Made by a program: the position numbers and the translations under genes | Part shown: positions 1-8,966 of the stretch, piece by piece | How positions within the stretch are numbered: the first letter of the stretch is position 1 | Layout of the letters: each line of letters starts with the position of its first letter | From: Oscillospiraceae bacterium | GTDB lineage: Bacteria; Bacillota; Clostridia; Oscillospirales; Oscillospiraceae | Length of the DNA stretch: 58,565 nucleotides | Assembly (NCBI GenBank): GCA_902778275.1 | Contig: CACYXE010000030.1 | Span: 1-58,565, forward strand | Reading direction: 5' to 3' | Notes under the pieces: generated by a model | Told to the model about the DNA's origin: nothing | Database searches by the model: none | The model's input: the letters and a program-made list of their open reading frames with translations, nothing else

Positions 1-1
1 G

Positions 2-1738
2 CAGCACGCCGAAGTCTTCACCCCGCTGTGGGTCGTGAAAAAGATGAACGACTTTGCAGATGAGCAGTGGTTCGGCCGCAAAGACGGCATTTACAAATAC
101 ACGGGCGATGGCAAAATCTTCTTCTCCACCAAGAAGCACTGGAAACTGTACGTGGACGCGCGGCGGCTGGAGATCACCTGCGGCGAGGCGCCGTTTCTGG
201 CAACGCGTTATGACGTGGAGACCGGCGAGGCCATCCCGGTGGAGGAGCGGATCGGGCTGCTGGACCGGAAACTGCGGGCGGTATCGGAAAACGCGCAGGA
301 TGCAGAAGAATGGAAACGCTGGGCGCTGCGGGCGGTGCAGGCCATCTACGGCTATGAGCTGCAGGGCGATAACCTGCTGATCGCTCGGGTCAACATCCTG
401 TGTACTGTGGAAGAACATCTGTTCCACCGCTGGCGGCAGAAGGCGGACAGGCCGTGGTTGGAAAAGTTGTGCAATGTGATTGCCTGGAACCTGTGGCAGA
501 TGGACGGGATCCACGGCTGTGTCCCCGTTCCACCGGCACCGACAGAAGAGCAGCTTTCCCTGTTCCCGCCCATGCCGGAGCAGACAAATCTCTTTGGGGA
601 AATAGAAAAGCATGACATTCCCTGCCGCTTGTATGACTGGCGCGGGGATCGGAGCATCAGCTATACAACGCTGCGAGAGAAAGGAACGAAGGTTATGAAA
701 TTTGATTTCATCATTGGGAATCCGCCATATCAAGAAGCCTATGAAGGTCAGTCTTCTGGTGCGAATTCCGTATATGATAAATTTATGGAGGGTGTTTTTG
801 ATATCTCCAATCGTGTTGAACTTATCACTCCGGGGCGCTTCTTATTTAATGCAGGATCAACACCCAAAGCGTGGAATGCGAAAATGCTTTCCGATCCGCA
901 CTTTAAAGTTATTCATTATGAAAGCGTTGCTTCAAACTTTTTCCCAAATGTGATAATAACCGGTGGGGTTGTAATCTCTTATCGTGACACTACCAAAAAC
1001 TTTGGCCCTATCGAAACATTTACAGCATTTGATCAACTGAACTCAATCATGCACAAGGTAAGATCATCAAAAGGTTTTTCTTCATTAGGTGAAATTGCAG
1101 TTACAAGCTTTGCGTATCATTTCACAGAAGATATGCACAAGGATCATCCAGAAGCAGCAGGCTTAATGAGTAAAGGACACGCCTTTGATTTGAAATCGAA
1201 CTGTTTTGAAACACTTTCACATATTTTTACGGTTGAAAAAGTGAACGAGAACGATGCCTGTATTCTTGGGCGGGACAAAAATGGCCGTACAAAGCGATAT
1301 ATAAAAAGAGAGTATATTAATAACGTTGTCAATTTTGAAAAGTATAAATTATTCCTCTCTAAAGCCGATGGTGCGTCAGGTACCATTGGCAATCCTATCC
1401 CTGCTAGAATCGTAGGGACTTCGGCTCTTGGATATCCACATATGGGGTCTACTGAATCGTTTCTTAGCATAGGAGCATTTGACACGTTAGTTGAAGCAGA
1501 AAACCTATCCACATATATAAAAACCAAATTTGCGCGAATAATGTTGGGAATTCTAAAAGTTACTCAGGATATTACACCAACGAAGTGGAAGTACGTCCCC
1601 CTCCAAGACTTCACCCCCGCTTCCGACATTGACTGGTCGAAGTCCATTCCGGAGATTGACCGGCAGCTCTATGCCAAGTACGGCCTGGACGCAGCCGAGA
1701 TCGAATTCATCGAAACCCATGTAAAGGAGATGAGCTGA
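2..1738 (+). CDS. N6-adenine DNA methyltransferase of a restriction-modification system (5' end missing)
   Basis: The protein is probably the modification subunit, methylating adenine in a target site. The reading frame is open from the first bases of the window (QHAEVFTPLWVVKKMND precedes the first in-frame start at 35), so the gene begins upstream and motif I is probably outside. The catalytic NPPY motif of gamma-type/Eco57I-like methylases is at 719-730. The region after it, about 730-1590, should hold the target-recognition part. That central part is visibly AT-rich (21 G/C in 1021-1080) while the first 690 bases are GC-rich (41 G/C in 181-240), and GC-rich sequence resumes near 1590, so the gene is a mosaic. 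An internal ATG at 695 has a purine-rich sequence upstream and could restart translation, but homology-like continuity favours one protein. The helicase gene follows after one base. Confidence 0.8.
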   Translation, partial: QHAEVFTPLWVVKKMNDFADEQWFGRKDGIYKYTGDGKIFFSTKKHWKLYVDARRLEITCGEAPFLATRYDVETGEAIPVEERIGLLDRKLRAVSENAQDAEEWKRWALRAVQAIYGYELQGDNLLIARVNILCTVEEHLFHRWRQKADRPWLEKLCNVIAWNLWQMDGIHGCVPVPPAPTEEQLSLFPPMPEQTNLFGEIEKHDIPCRLYDWRGDRSISYTTLREKGTKVMKFDFIIGNPPYQEAYEGQSSGANSVYDKFMEGVFDISNRVELITPGRFLFNAGSTPKAWNAKMLSDPHFKVIHYESVASNFFPNVIITGGVVISYRDTTKNFGPIETFTAFDQLNSIMHKVRSSKGFSSLGEIAVTSFAYHFTEDMHKDHPEAAGLMSKGHAFDLKSNCFETLSHIFTVEKVNENDACILGRDKNGRTKRYIKREYINNVVNFEKYKLFLSKADGASGTIGNPIPARIVGTSALGYPHMGSTESFLSIGAFDTLVEAENLSTYIKTKFARIMLGILKVTQDITPTKWKYVPLQDFTPASDIDWSKSIPEIDRQLYAKYGLDAAEIEFIETHVKEMS

Positions 1739-1739
1739 A

Positions 1740-4700
1740 ATGAGCGCACCCAACATTCGCTCCTTTGAGCCCGTCGTCCCGATGATCTACGCCTACTCCC
1801 ACCCGGATTACACGCCGCACCTGGGCTGGACAAAGATCGGTTACACCGAAAAGCAGAGCGTGGAGGAGCGGGTCAAGCAGCAGCACCACACCTCGGACAT
1901 TGCCTACAAGATCCTCTGGCGGGACAACGCCATTTACAAGGACGGCAGTGGCCTGCCCTTTACCGACCATGAGTTTCACCATTACCTGAGCACCGTCGCC
2001 CATGTAAAGCGCAAGCCGAAAACCGAGTGGTTCCAGGTGGATGGGCCGGAAGCGCGGGCGTACTTCGATGAATTTGCCGCCCGCCGTCCTACTGCCGAGG
2101 AAAGCGGCCTGAGCTATACGCTGCGCGAAGAGCAGGAGCGCGCCGTCTCCCAGACGGCGGACTGGTTCTCCCACGGCGGGAAGCAGTTTCTGTGGAACGC
2201 CAAGCCCCGCTTCGGCAAGACGCTGAGCACCTACGATCTGATCGTGCGGATGGGCTTCCAGCGGGTGCTGATCGTCACCAACCGCCCCAGCATCGCCAAC
2301 TCCTGGGCGGAGGATTTCAACAAGTTCATCGGCTGGCAGCACGATCTCTGCTTTGTCAGCGATACGGATTCTCTGCGCGGCAAGCCCGGTGTGCTGACCC
2401 GAGACGAGTACATCAAGGGCCGCTTCGACAAGGGTATGGTGGCTTTCGTCTCTCTGCAGGATCTGAAGGGCTCCATCTATTTCGGCGGCAACCACGAAAA
2501 GCTGGGCTGGATGGCCAGGGAGTATGTGGACCGCGCTACAGGCGAGAAGAAAAAGGGCCTGGCCTTCGATCTGCTGGTGGTAGACGAGGCGCAGGAGGGC
2601 GTGGAGACCTACAAGACCGAAAAAGCCTTCGACAACATCCAGCGCGCCCACACGCTGTATCTGTCCGGCACACCCTTCAAGCAGTTGGCCGGGGATCAGT
2701 TCTCTGACCGGGAGATCTTCAACTGGTCCTATGCTGACGAGCAGGACGCCAAGACTCGCTGGGAGGGAGAAGAATACAACCCCTACGAGAGCCTGCCGCA
2801 GCTCTTGATGTACACCTATCAGCTGGGCCCCATGATCTACGACACGCTCAGCCGCGGGATCGTGCTGGAAGATGAGGACGAGGCCGTTGATCCGGCCTTC
2901 GATCTGAATGAGTTCTTCCTGACCGACGACAACGGGAAGTTCTTGCACCGGGACGATATCAAAAAGTTCCTGCTGATGCTTTTCAAGGGCGAGAAGTATC
3001 CCTTCTCCACACCGGAGCTGCGCAAGGAACTGAGCCATACCATGTGGTACTTGAACCGCGTGGCCTCCGCCAAAGCGCTGCACAAGCTGATGCGGGAGGA
3101 CGAGGACTTAAAGCCGCTGTTTGATGAGTATGAGATCGTATTGGCAGCAGGCGACGGGCGGCTCACCGAGGAAGAGGAGACCAAGCGCTCCTATGACAAG
3201 GTGAAGGAGGCCATCGCTTCCCATGAGAAAACCATTACGCTCACGGTCGGGCAGCTGACGGTCGGCGTCACGATCCCGGAGTGGAGCGGGGTATTCATGC
3301 TCTGCAACATGCAGAGCCCCTCATCTTATATGCAAGCGGCGTTCCGGGCGCAGAATCCCTACCGCTTCCAAGGCGCGGACGGGCGCCGTTACCGCAAGGA
3401 GCGGGCTTATCTCTTTGACTTCGACCCGGCCCGGACGCTGATCATCTACGATCAGTTTGCCAATAACTTGATCCGCGAGACGGCCACCGGTGGCACGACG
3501 GAGGATCGGGAAAAGAACATCAAGCGGCTTCTGAATTTTTTCCCCGTGCTGGGTGAAGACGATGAAGGCCGCATGGTGGAACTGGACGCCGCCCAGGTGC
3601 TGACCATCCCGCGCAAACTGAAAAGCGCGGAGGTCGTGCGCCACGGCTTCATGTCCAATTTCCTCTTTGCCAATATCAGCGGCATTTTCGGTGCAGCCGG
3701 CTTCGTGCGGGAGATCATCGAAAAACTCACGCCCGCTCACGAGGAGGGCGGCAAGTCCGACAAGGACAAGCTGGACGCCATCAGCACCGTCAAAGTCGAT
3801 GGCGAGGGTAACGCCGTCCCGGATGAAGGCATCGTGATCGGCAAGACCCAGGAACTTTTTGGGGATAAGATCTATGAGACGATTTCCGCCGATGTGGAGA
3901 AGGCTGTTTCCACCGTGGCCGAGAGTAAGCCGGACGAGGTGGAACGCCACGTCAAGGCGCTGACGGATTCGGTCAAGGGCAAGGTGGCACAGGAGATCAT
4001 CGCGCCTATCGCGGACAGCTACGGTATGACCCAAAAGGCGAAGAAGCGCATGGAGGAGCAGGCCGGCAAGGAGATCGAAGTTGCTATGTCCCGCGCCAAG
4101 GACGATTTCGATCAACAAAAACGGATTGCTCAGGCTGCGCTGGACGCCAAGCGCAAGAGCGCCGAGACCGAGCAGGAAGTGAAAAAGGCGGAGAGCGAGT
4201 TTGCCGCCGACATGCAGGATGCGCTGAAAGCACTCACGCAAACGGTCACGGAAACGGTTCAGAAAACGCTGCAGGAGAAGCCGAAGGAGCTCGTGGAGCG
4301 GCTGGAGCAGAAGAAGGAAGAGGACAAGAAAAAGTCTGTGGAAGATGAGATCCGCGCCCATCTGCGCGGCTTTGCCCGGACGATCCCGTCCTTCATCATG
4401 GCCTACGGCGACGAGAATCTGACCCTTGCCAATTTCGACGATTACACCGAGGACGCGGTTTTCCTGGAGGTCACCGGGATCAGCGAGGAGGAGTTCCGCT
4501 TCCTGCGGTTCCGCTTCCTGCGGAACGGCGGCAGCAAGATCAATCCCGAAACCGGGCTGATCGAGCATTTCGACGGGCATCTGTTCGACGAGGGCGTGTT
4601 CAACGACTCCATCCGGGAGTTTCTGCGAAAGCGGACGGAGCTGGCAGATTACTTCGACGAGAGCAAGACCGAGGACATCTTCGACTACATCCCGCCGCAG

Positions 4701-5096
4701 AAGACCAATCAGATTTTCACACCTAAGCGGATCGTAAAGATGATGGTGGACAAGCTGGAAGAGGAAAATCTCGGCTGCTTCGATGATCCAAACAAGACCT
4801 TTGCGGATCTGTACATGAAGTCCGGCTTATACATCACGGAGATCGTCAAGCGCCTCTATCGCAGCGAGGCCATCAAGGCAGTCTTCCCGGACGACAAGGC
4901 GCGTATCCGGCACATCCTGCAGCATCAGGTCTACGGCATGGCGCCCACGCGGATCATCTATCTCATCGCCACCAATTACATCCTAGGCTTCGACGAGGAG
5001 CTGAAGGCTGAGACGCACCATTTCGTCCAGGCCGACGCCGCGGAAGCTTCCAAGAATGGAACGCTGAAAGAGCTGGTCGATCGGTGCTTTGGATAA
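1740..5096 (+). CDS. Restriction-type helicase with N-terminal GIY-YIG/T5orf172-like nuclease domain and C-terminal methylase-like segment
   Basis: This 1118-residue protein is likely the restriction subunit partnered with the preceding methylase. Residues about 15-100 look like a T5orf172/GIY-YIG domain (KIGYTEKQSVEERV, then HEFHHYL and EWFQV). A superfamily 2 helicase core follows: Walker A-like PRFGKT near 2208, DEAQ box near 2583, SGTPF near 2664 and a motif VI-like QAAFRAQNPYR near 3335. Residues about 770-880 are charged and probably coiled coil. The last 120 residues resemble the first half of an adenine methylase (IFTPKRIVKMM, DLYMKSGLYITEIVKRL, VYGMAPTRIIYLIATN) but contain no NPPY motif. 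It starts one base after the methylase stop, so the two are translationally coupled. Whether it cuts DNA through the GIY-YIG domain is inferred from motif spacing. Confidence 0.78.
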   Translation: MSAPNIRSFEPVVPMIYAYSHPDYTPHLGWTKIGYTEKQSVEERVKQQHHTSDIAYKILWRDNAIYKDGSGLPFTDHEFHHYLSTVAHVKRKPKTEWFQVDGPEARAYFDEFAARRPTAEESGLSYTLREEQERAVSQTADWFSHGGKQFLWNAKPRFGKTLSTYDLIVRMGFQRVLIVTNRPSIANSWAEDFNKFIGWQHDLCFVSDTDSLRGKPGVLTRDEYIKGRFDKGMVAFVSLQDLKGSIYFGGNHEKLGWMAREYVDRATGEKKKGLAFDLLVVDEAQEGVETYKTEKAFDNIQRAHTLYLSGTPFKQLAGDQFSDREIFNWSYADEQDAKTRWEGEEYNPYESLPQLLMYTYQLGPMIYDTLSRGIVLEDEDEAVDPAFDLNEFFLTDDNGKFLHRDDIKKFLLMLFKGEKYPFSTPELRKELSHTMWYLNRVASAKALHKLMREDEDLKPLFDEYEIVLAAGDGRLTEEEETKRSYDKVKEAIASHEKTITLTVGQLTVGVTIPEWSGVFMLCNMQSPSSYMQAAFRAQNPYRFQGADGRRYRKERAYLFDFDPARTLIIYDQFANNLIRETATGGTTEDREKNIKRLLNFFPVLGEDDEGRMVELDAAQVLTIPRKLKSAEVVRHGFMSNFLFANISGIFGAAGFVREIIEKLTPAHEEGGKSDKDKLDAISTVKVDGEGNAVPDEGIVIGKTQELFGDKIYETISADVEKAVSTVAESKPDEVERHVKALTDSVKGKVAQEIIAPIADSYGMTQKAKKRMEEQAGKEIEVAMSRAKDDFDQQKRIAQAALDAKRKSAETEQEVKKAESEFAADMQDALKALTQTVTETVQKTLQEKPKELVERLEQKKEEDKKKSVEDEIRAHLRGFARTIPSFIMAYGDENLTLANFDDYTEDAVFLEVTGISEEEFRFLRFRFLRNGGSKINPETGLIEHFDGHLFDEGVFNDSIREFLRKRTELADYFDESKTEDIFDYIPPQKTNQIFTPKRIVKMMVDKLEEENLGCFDDPNKTFADLYMKSGLYITEIVKRLYRSEAIKAVFPDDKARIRHILQHQVYGMAPTRIIYLIATNYILGFDEELKAETHHFVQADAAEASKNGTLKELVDRCFG

Positions 5097-5116
5097 GTGA
5101 ATAGACATATGAAAAG

Positions 5117-5149
5117 GCAAGAGCAGCGAATTGTTGCTCTTGCTGTTTT
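5117..5149 (+). terminator. Rho-independent terminator after the helicase gene
   Basis: GCAAGAGCA (5117-5125) pairs with TGCTCTTGC (5135-5143) across a 9-base loop and is followed by TGTTTT. It lies 20 bases after the helicase stop codon. Confidence 0.65.
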
Positions 5150-5256
5150 GGCTTAATAATCTAGTTTAAGTTTTGCGCGGTCTTTACAGCTTGTCTCCGA
5201 GATCCAATCTTTGGCGACATGATCGCCTGCGTAACGAAGTAATCAGCCTTCGAAAA

Positions 5257-5299
5257 GAAACCAGATTTGTTTCCCAAACAATGGAGCAAATCTGGTTTC
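5257..5299 (-). terminator. 13-bp inverted repeat, probable terminator of the minus-strand defence operon
   Basis: GAAACCAGATTTG (5257-5269) and CAAATCTGGTTTC (5287-5299) form a perfect 13-bp stem with a 17-base loop. Read on the minus strand it is followed by a T-rich stretch (TTTTCG) and sits about 130 bases after the nuclease stop codon. The loop is longer than usual, so it may instead be a small structured RNA end. Confidence 0.45.
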
Positions 5300-5429
5300 C
5301 TTTCTCAACTATAGGTTTTGTCAGTCGAAGAAATCGTTGAGCCAAAAAGGTTTTGAAAAAAGCAGGCATATGATGCACTCATCTTCCCGCCTACTTCAAA
5401 TAGTATCGCGGAGCTGTTAACTTGCGATT

Positions 5430-6893
5430 CTATGCTTTTGACGCCTGAACTTTGTTGTTTCGAGCATCAATTACCACAATTCCTGCTTTCCCTTGTAAGC
5501 CTAGATCATTGAGTATTTTATTGACTTTTTTCATTTCATCATCCGAGAAGAAAAGGATTACGGTTATTGCTGGGGGCTGTTCATCTGCAGCTTGGTAAAC
5601 AGCAACCTGCTTCTCAAGATTCCTTTTTAGCGTTCTCGCAAGCTTGAACTCAATTAAGACTTTATCTTTTCGTCCACGAGAATACTTGAAGTCTACAGCT
5701 CCTCTACCGTTGTTTACCTCCGAGTTTACATCAGAAATAGTGTCATAAGAAACCAATCTATACATGATGTGAAGATCGGACTCGCGATGGATAGGTGTTT
5801 CTCCATCATAAAAATAACGATATCCATCACAGTCTTCAATAACATGTTTTAAGTACTTCACCCTTTCCAAGGCTTCATCAAATGCGTTGGTCGCGCGAAC
5901 CTGATAGAAAGCAGTTTTTTCCTTCAACTCATCTACAAGTTGGATTACCTGCTTGATAAAGACCTGTTCGACACCGGTTACTTCTGAAATGCTTTGGGCC
6001 AGTGCTTCAGCATCATGATCCTCCCGATAGCGAATATAGTAATCTATGAGTTCTGGAAATTCTCGAATGGTGAGTTCTGCTGCCTTCTCACGGTCTTTTT
6101 GCATCGACTCTCGTGCAAGAACTTGATTAAAATATGCGTTAACACGATCGCGTAGGACCTCATCTGGAATCGATTCAGCAAATATGTTGAAGTCATGAAT
6201 CATATTAGCCCTATTAATCCAAATATCATCTCTTACTAGAAGATTGGTCGGGGTCAAAAGAACATAGTCATCATTGTGCTTTGGCAAATAGTATGGTTCA
6301 GACCGCCATACTTCATAATCATAATCAAATCTTGCACGACTAATGTTAAATGTTGCGCACTGCTCTTTTCTCAAGTATCTCTTTGCAAATTGTTCTGTAT
6401 AGGACAGCAAAAAGGGCTTGATTAGATTGGTGATGAAATCACTAATGTTGTCTTTTCCAACGCCTTCCTTGAGTAGACAAACCTTTTCAATGTGATGTCC
6501 TTTTGTGATTTGCTCCTCACCAAAGTCTTGAAATATGTCCTTTAGCCCATAATACAAGGCACGACCGAAATCTGTACCAAGACCACTACCAGAATTGCCG
6601 TGCTGACAGAAACCAAGGTAGTTCTGCTTAACTTCCGGAAAACAAAATAAGTATTTCAATTCTGCTTTAGAGGGTGTTTCCTTTCTTTTTGCACGGTCTC
6701 TTAAATAAACAAGGTATTTGATAATCTCGTCATGCATTGCTCGACATGTGGGATCTTGACTGCAAAAAATCAAAAACGGATCAATGAAGAGAGGCAAGTC
6801 ATTCAGAAGAGAAATATCCAAGGCACCGTAACCTTTGACAATGGACGTGTCAATTTCAAAATAATCACTAAAGTATATTTTATTCTGATTCAA
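5430..6893 (-). CDS. PD-(D/E)XK-like nuclease-domain protein, third gene of the RloA-RloB operon
   Basis: Unnamed protein of about 487 residues. Its C-terminal part carries a PD-(D/E)XK-like pattern: GAVDFKYSRG, eight residues, then LIEFKLA, which fits the Asp and Glu-x-Lys residues of restriction-type nucleases. The N-terminal part (YFSDYFEID, LPLFIDPFLIF) has no domain I can name. I chose the TTG start at 6893 because AAAAGGAG (6903-6910) lies nine bases upstream. A GTG at 6935 would add 14 residues but has no ribosome-binding site. The gene follows rloB by a short gap and shares its low GC (16 G/C in 6841-6900). Defence function is inferred from neighbours and nuclease motif; a regulatory or DNA-repair role is possible. 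Confidence 0.7.
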   Translation of the reverse strand: MNQNKIYFSDYFEIDTSIVKGYGALDISLLNDLPLFIDPFLIFCSQDPTCRAMHDEIIKYLVYLRDRAKRKETPSKAELKYLFCFPEVKQNYLGFCQHGNSGSGLGTDFGRALYYGLKDIFQDFGEEQITKGHHIEKVCLLKEGVGKDNISDFITNLIKPFLLSYTEQFAKRYLRKEQCATFNISRARFDYDYEVWRSEPYYLPKHNDDYVLLTPTNLLVRDDIWINRANMIHDFNIFAESIPDEVLRDRVNAYFNQVLARESMQKDREKAAELTIREFPELIDYYIRYREDHDAEALAQSISEVTGVEQVFIKQVIQLVDELKEKTAFYQVRATNAFDEALERVKYLKHVIEDCDGYRYFYDGETPIHRESDLHIMYRLVSYDTISDVNSEVNNGRGAVDFKYSRGRKDKVLIEFKLARTLKRNLEKQVAVYQAADEQPPAITVILFFSDDEMKKVNKILNDLGLQGKAGIVVIDARNNKVQASKA

Positions 6894-6959
6894 AGAAGTC
6901 AGCTCCTTTTCTAATAAACTGATTGAAATTGACACCGGTTACTTCAATGCTTTTTTCTA

Positions 6960-7616
6960 TTATGAGTTCATTGTGGATATCTCGAACAACAGCACCTCAA
7001 CGAAACGATATACTGAAGAATATGGGTTCATCTTTTTGATGTCCGAATCGATCTTGAGGTTCGCATCCATGTAAAATCGCTCTAATTTCTTCGCATTGTC
7101 TATTGCCTTTTCGATATTTCCGTTTTGCAAAATTTCCCTTATAATACCCTTGTTTGCTTTTTCATACGGTGAAGTTAAGTGATTAGATAGCTGCTCAAAA
7201 GTTTTCTTCTTCCCCAATTTTATTGTTGGTTCTAAGTCTTCGAAATGCATCAAGAGCCAGGTTTCAAAAAAGTGATTTGACACCAACAGTTCATATTCTT
7301 TAGCGTTTTGAATAACTCTTTGAATCGTTGGCGGAGCATCGCAATCGAAGACTAAATACTGAGCATATCTACCATATTTAAGTTGATTGTCATCATCTGC
7401 CATATAGTCATGAGCATAATTCAGCACTTGCTGAGCATTTCCCTCAGCGCTTTCTGTCACGACTCTCAAGTCATTGTACTTTTTGCTGTTCAGTATCTCA
7501 GCAAAATAATCAAAGTAGTGCTTTTCTGTGGGGCCCTCGCAGAACAGAATAACATGACCAATGTTGAGCGGAACCATTTCTGAACAGCGTTGGGGGGACA
7601 ATATTGTCCTAGCCAT
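6960..7616 (-). CDS. rloB: RloB/AbiLii-like protein with TOPRIM-like motifs
   Basis: This 218-residue protein resembles the RloB family, the partner of RloA-type ATPases and related to AbiLii of the lactococcal AbiL abortive-infection system. The features seen are ILFCEGPTEKHYF (acidic TOPRIM-like motif, residues about 23-35), YLVFDCDAPP (Asp-x-Asp, near residue 90) and SNHFFETWLLMHF. Such motifs usually hold catalytic metal. Its start overlaps the end of the ATPase gene by eight bases, indicating translational coupling, and the PD-(D/E)XK-like gene follows. The expected role is the nuclease or effector of an ATPase-controlled defence complex. The substrate and trigger cannot be read from sequence. 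Confidence 0.75.
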   Translation of the reverse strand: MARTILSPQRCSEMVPLNIGHVILFCEGPTEKHYFDYFAEILNSKKYNDLRVVTESAEGNAQQVLNYAHDYMADDDNQLKYGRYAQYLVFDCDAPPTIQRVIQNAKEYELLVSNHFFETWLLMHFEDLEPTIKLGKKKTFEQLSNHLTSPYEKANKGIIREILQNGNIEKAIDNAKKLERFYMDANLKIDSDIKKMNPYSSVYRFVEVLLFEISTMNS

Positions 7617-8880
7617 TCAAATCACCGCCATTCATGATTTCAAAATTGAAAATCGGAATAGCCCCGTATTTGCCCTGAAGATAATCTTTGCTGAAGGAAG
7701 CATCTTCTCTTACTCTCAAATCAGACAGAGCATAGAGCTTAGACTCTCCTCGATTGTCCTTGTCGATAAACACGACTTCGTCTCGCCTAAACTGATCTTT
7801 GTTGAGCAGAGAGACATCATGTGTTGTAAAGATAAGCTGAGCCTTCGTATTCTCTTTTGAACTAAAGATGTCAACAATCATTTTTGTCAGCAAAGGATGA
7901 AGACGTGCCGACAACTCGTCAACGATAAACACCCCTCCATGAGAGGTCATTTCTATAACATTCTGAATAAAGGCAAAAAATCTGAGCGTTCCGGATGACT
8001 CCTGCGGAAGGTCAAATGTCTGCTCACCAACAACATTTCCAGCGTCATCATAAACATCGTGTACGGTACGAATCACTTTTGTCTTTTTCTTCTTTCCCGT
8101 ACGTTCATTTGTAGTGGTTTCAGTTTGGATATCCAAGCGCTTAATTCCAATATCAATAGCCCTCAAATACAGTTCAACTTTTTCTCTAAACTTCCGATTG
8201 CTTATAATTCTAGGAGAATACCCAACTATGCCAGCGACACCCTTGACTGTTGATTCAAAAAGGATTTCTGAGTAGACGTTATACTCTTGCTGGAAAAAGT
8301 CAACAAAGTCACCCAGAATAGCTTTCTTAGCTTCATCCTCAAGGAAATACTCAAGAACAGAAATGTACAGTCGTTCCGAAGGAATCTTATTATATGACGA
8401 AAGAAGGCCAGTATATTTCGCCCCATACGTAACCGTACTTCCTGTCCGTTCGTACACTTTCTTATCGTCAATATAATACCATTCGTTCACTACTGCTTCG
8501 TTAGTGCACTCAAAACCGTATTGAAACTGCTTTTTATTCCTGACGAATATGATGTCAAATTCAGACACCTTGTTTTTTTCTTTTGACAGTGCAAAAGGCT
8601 CAAGATCATACCTCAGTTGTTTGGCTTGCTCCAAAGGGTCGGATTCTTTGTTGCCAATGAACTGCGAGAAAATATATTTCTCGAAGAAGTACATTGCAGA
8701 AATAAAGTTGGATTTGCCTGAAGCATTTGCGCCGTAAAGAGCTACGGTTTTAAGAAGATTGTATTTCTCATTACCACGAAGAAGATGTGAAGGGTGCTGC
8801 ACATACGAAGTGGCACGGAGATCTAGAATAGCTTCATCTTTAAAAGACATGAAGTTCTTTACTTTAAACATTACAAGCAT
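7609..8880 (-). CDS. rloA: RloA/AbiLi-like AAA ATPase (SMC/ABC-type fold)
   Basis: A 423-residue ATPase of the AAA15/RloA type. It opens with MLVMFKVKNFMSFKD, a hallmark of OLD/RecF-like ATPases. Walker A is YGANASGKSNF near residue 50, a signature-like SSGTLRFF precedes Walker B (GVFIVDELSARLHP), and a switch histidine lies in IFTTHDVSLL. The long insertion between Walker A and Walker B may be the coiled-coil or hinge arm. It is the first gene of the operon; AAGGAGATAAAAGT precedes the ATG, and a good promoter lies immediately upstream. Proteins of this family form complexes with RloB-like partners in phage defence. The locus is far more AT-rich than the rest of the window, consistent with horizontal acquisition. 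Confidence 0.8.
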   Translation of the reverse strand: MLVMFKVKNFMSFKDEAILDLRATSYVQHPSHLLRGNEKYNLLKTVALYGANASGKSNFISAMYFFEKYIFSQFIGNKESDPLEQAKQLRYDLEPFALSKEKNKVSEFDIIFVRNKKQFQYGFECTNEAVVNEWYYIDDKKVYERTGSTVTYGAKYTGLLSSYNKIPSERLYISVLEYFLEDEAKKAILGDFVDFFQQEYNVYSEILFESTVKGVAGIVGYSPRIISNRKFREKVELYLRAIDIGIKRLDIQTETTTNERTGKKKKTKVIRTVHDVYDDAGNVVGEQTFDLPQESSGTLRFFAFIQNVIEMTSHGGVFIVDELSARLHPLLTKMIVDIFSSKENTKAQLIFTTHDVSLLNKDQFRRDEVVFIDKDNRGESKLYALSDLRVREDASFSKDYLQGKYGAIPIFNFEIMNGGDLNG

Positions 8881-8912
8881 ACTTTTATCTCCTTTTTTGA
8901 TTTGATACTGTT

Positions 8913-8941
8913 ATAGTATAACCTTCAGCCGCTCATGTCAA
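8913..8941 (-). promoter_or_regulatory. Sigma-A promoter of the RloA operon
   Basis: On the minus strand TTGACA (8936-8941) and TACTAT (8913-8918) are separated by 17 bases. The expected start of transcription is about 25 bases before the rloA ATG. Confidence 0.75.
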
Positions 8942-8947
8942 CACATA

Positions 8948-8966
8948 TTTACGATATTTTCGTAAA
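8948..8966. promoter_or_regulatory. Candidate operator (inverted repeat TTTACGA/TCGTAAA)
   Basis: Perfect 7-bp arms separated by five bases sit directly upstream of the -35 box of the RloA operon promoter. A further half-site TTTACGA occurs at 9010-9016. The position fits an activator or repressor site; no regulator gene is evident within the operon. Confidence 0.5.

Larger units (their letters stand above)
5097..5429. other. Intergenic region between converging restriction and defence operons
   Basis: No convincing gene is visible. The region holds a terminator for the plus-strand genes (5117-5149) and a long inverted repeat (5257-5299) suited to ending the minus-strand operon. A 64-codon minus-strand ORF at 5184-5378 lacks a ribosome-binding site and recognisable motifs. 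Confidence 0.6.

Noticed and set aside
5184-5378. 64-codon minus-strand ORF between converging operons
   Set aside because: Contains the 5257-5299 terminator-like hairpin, no ribosome-binding site and no recognisable motif.
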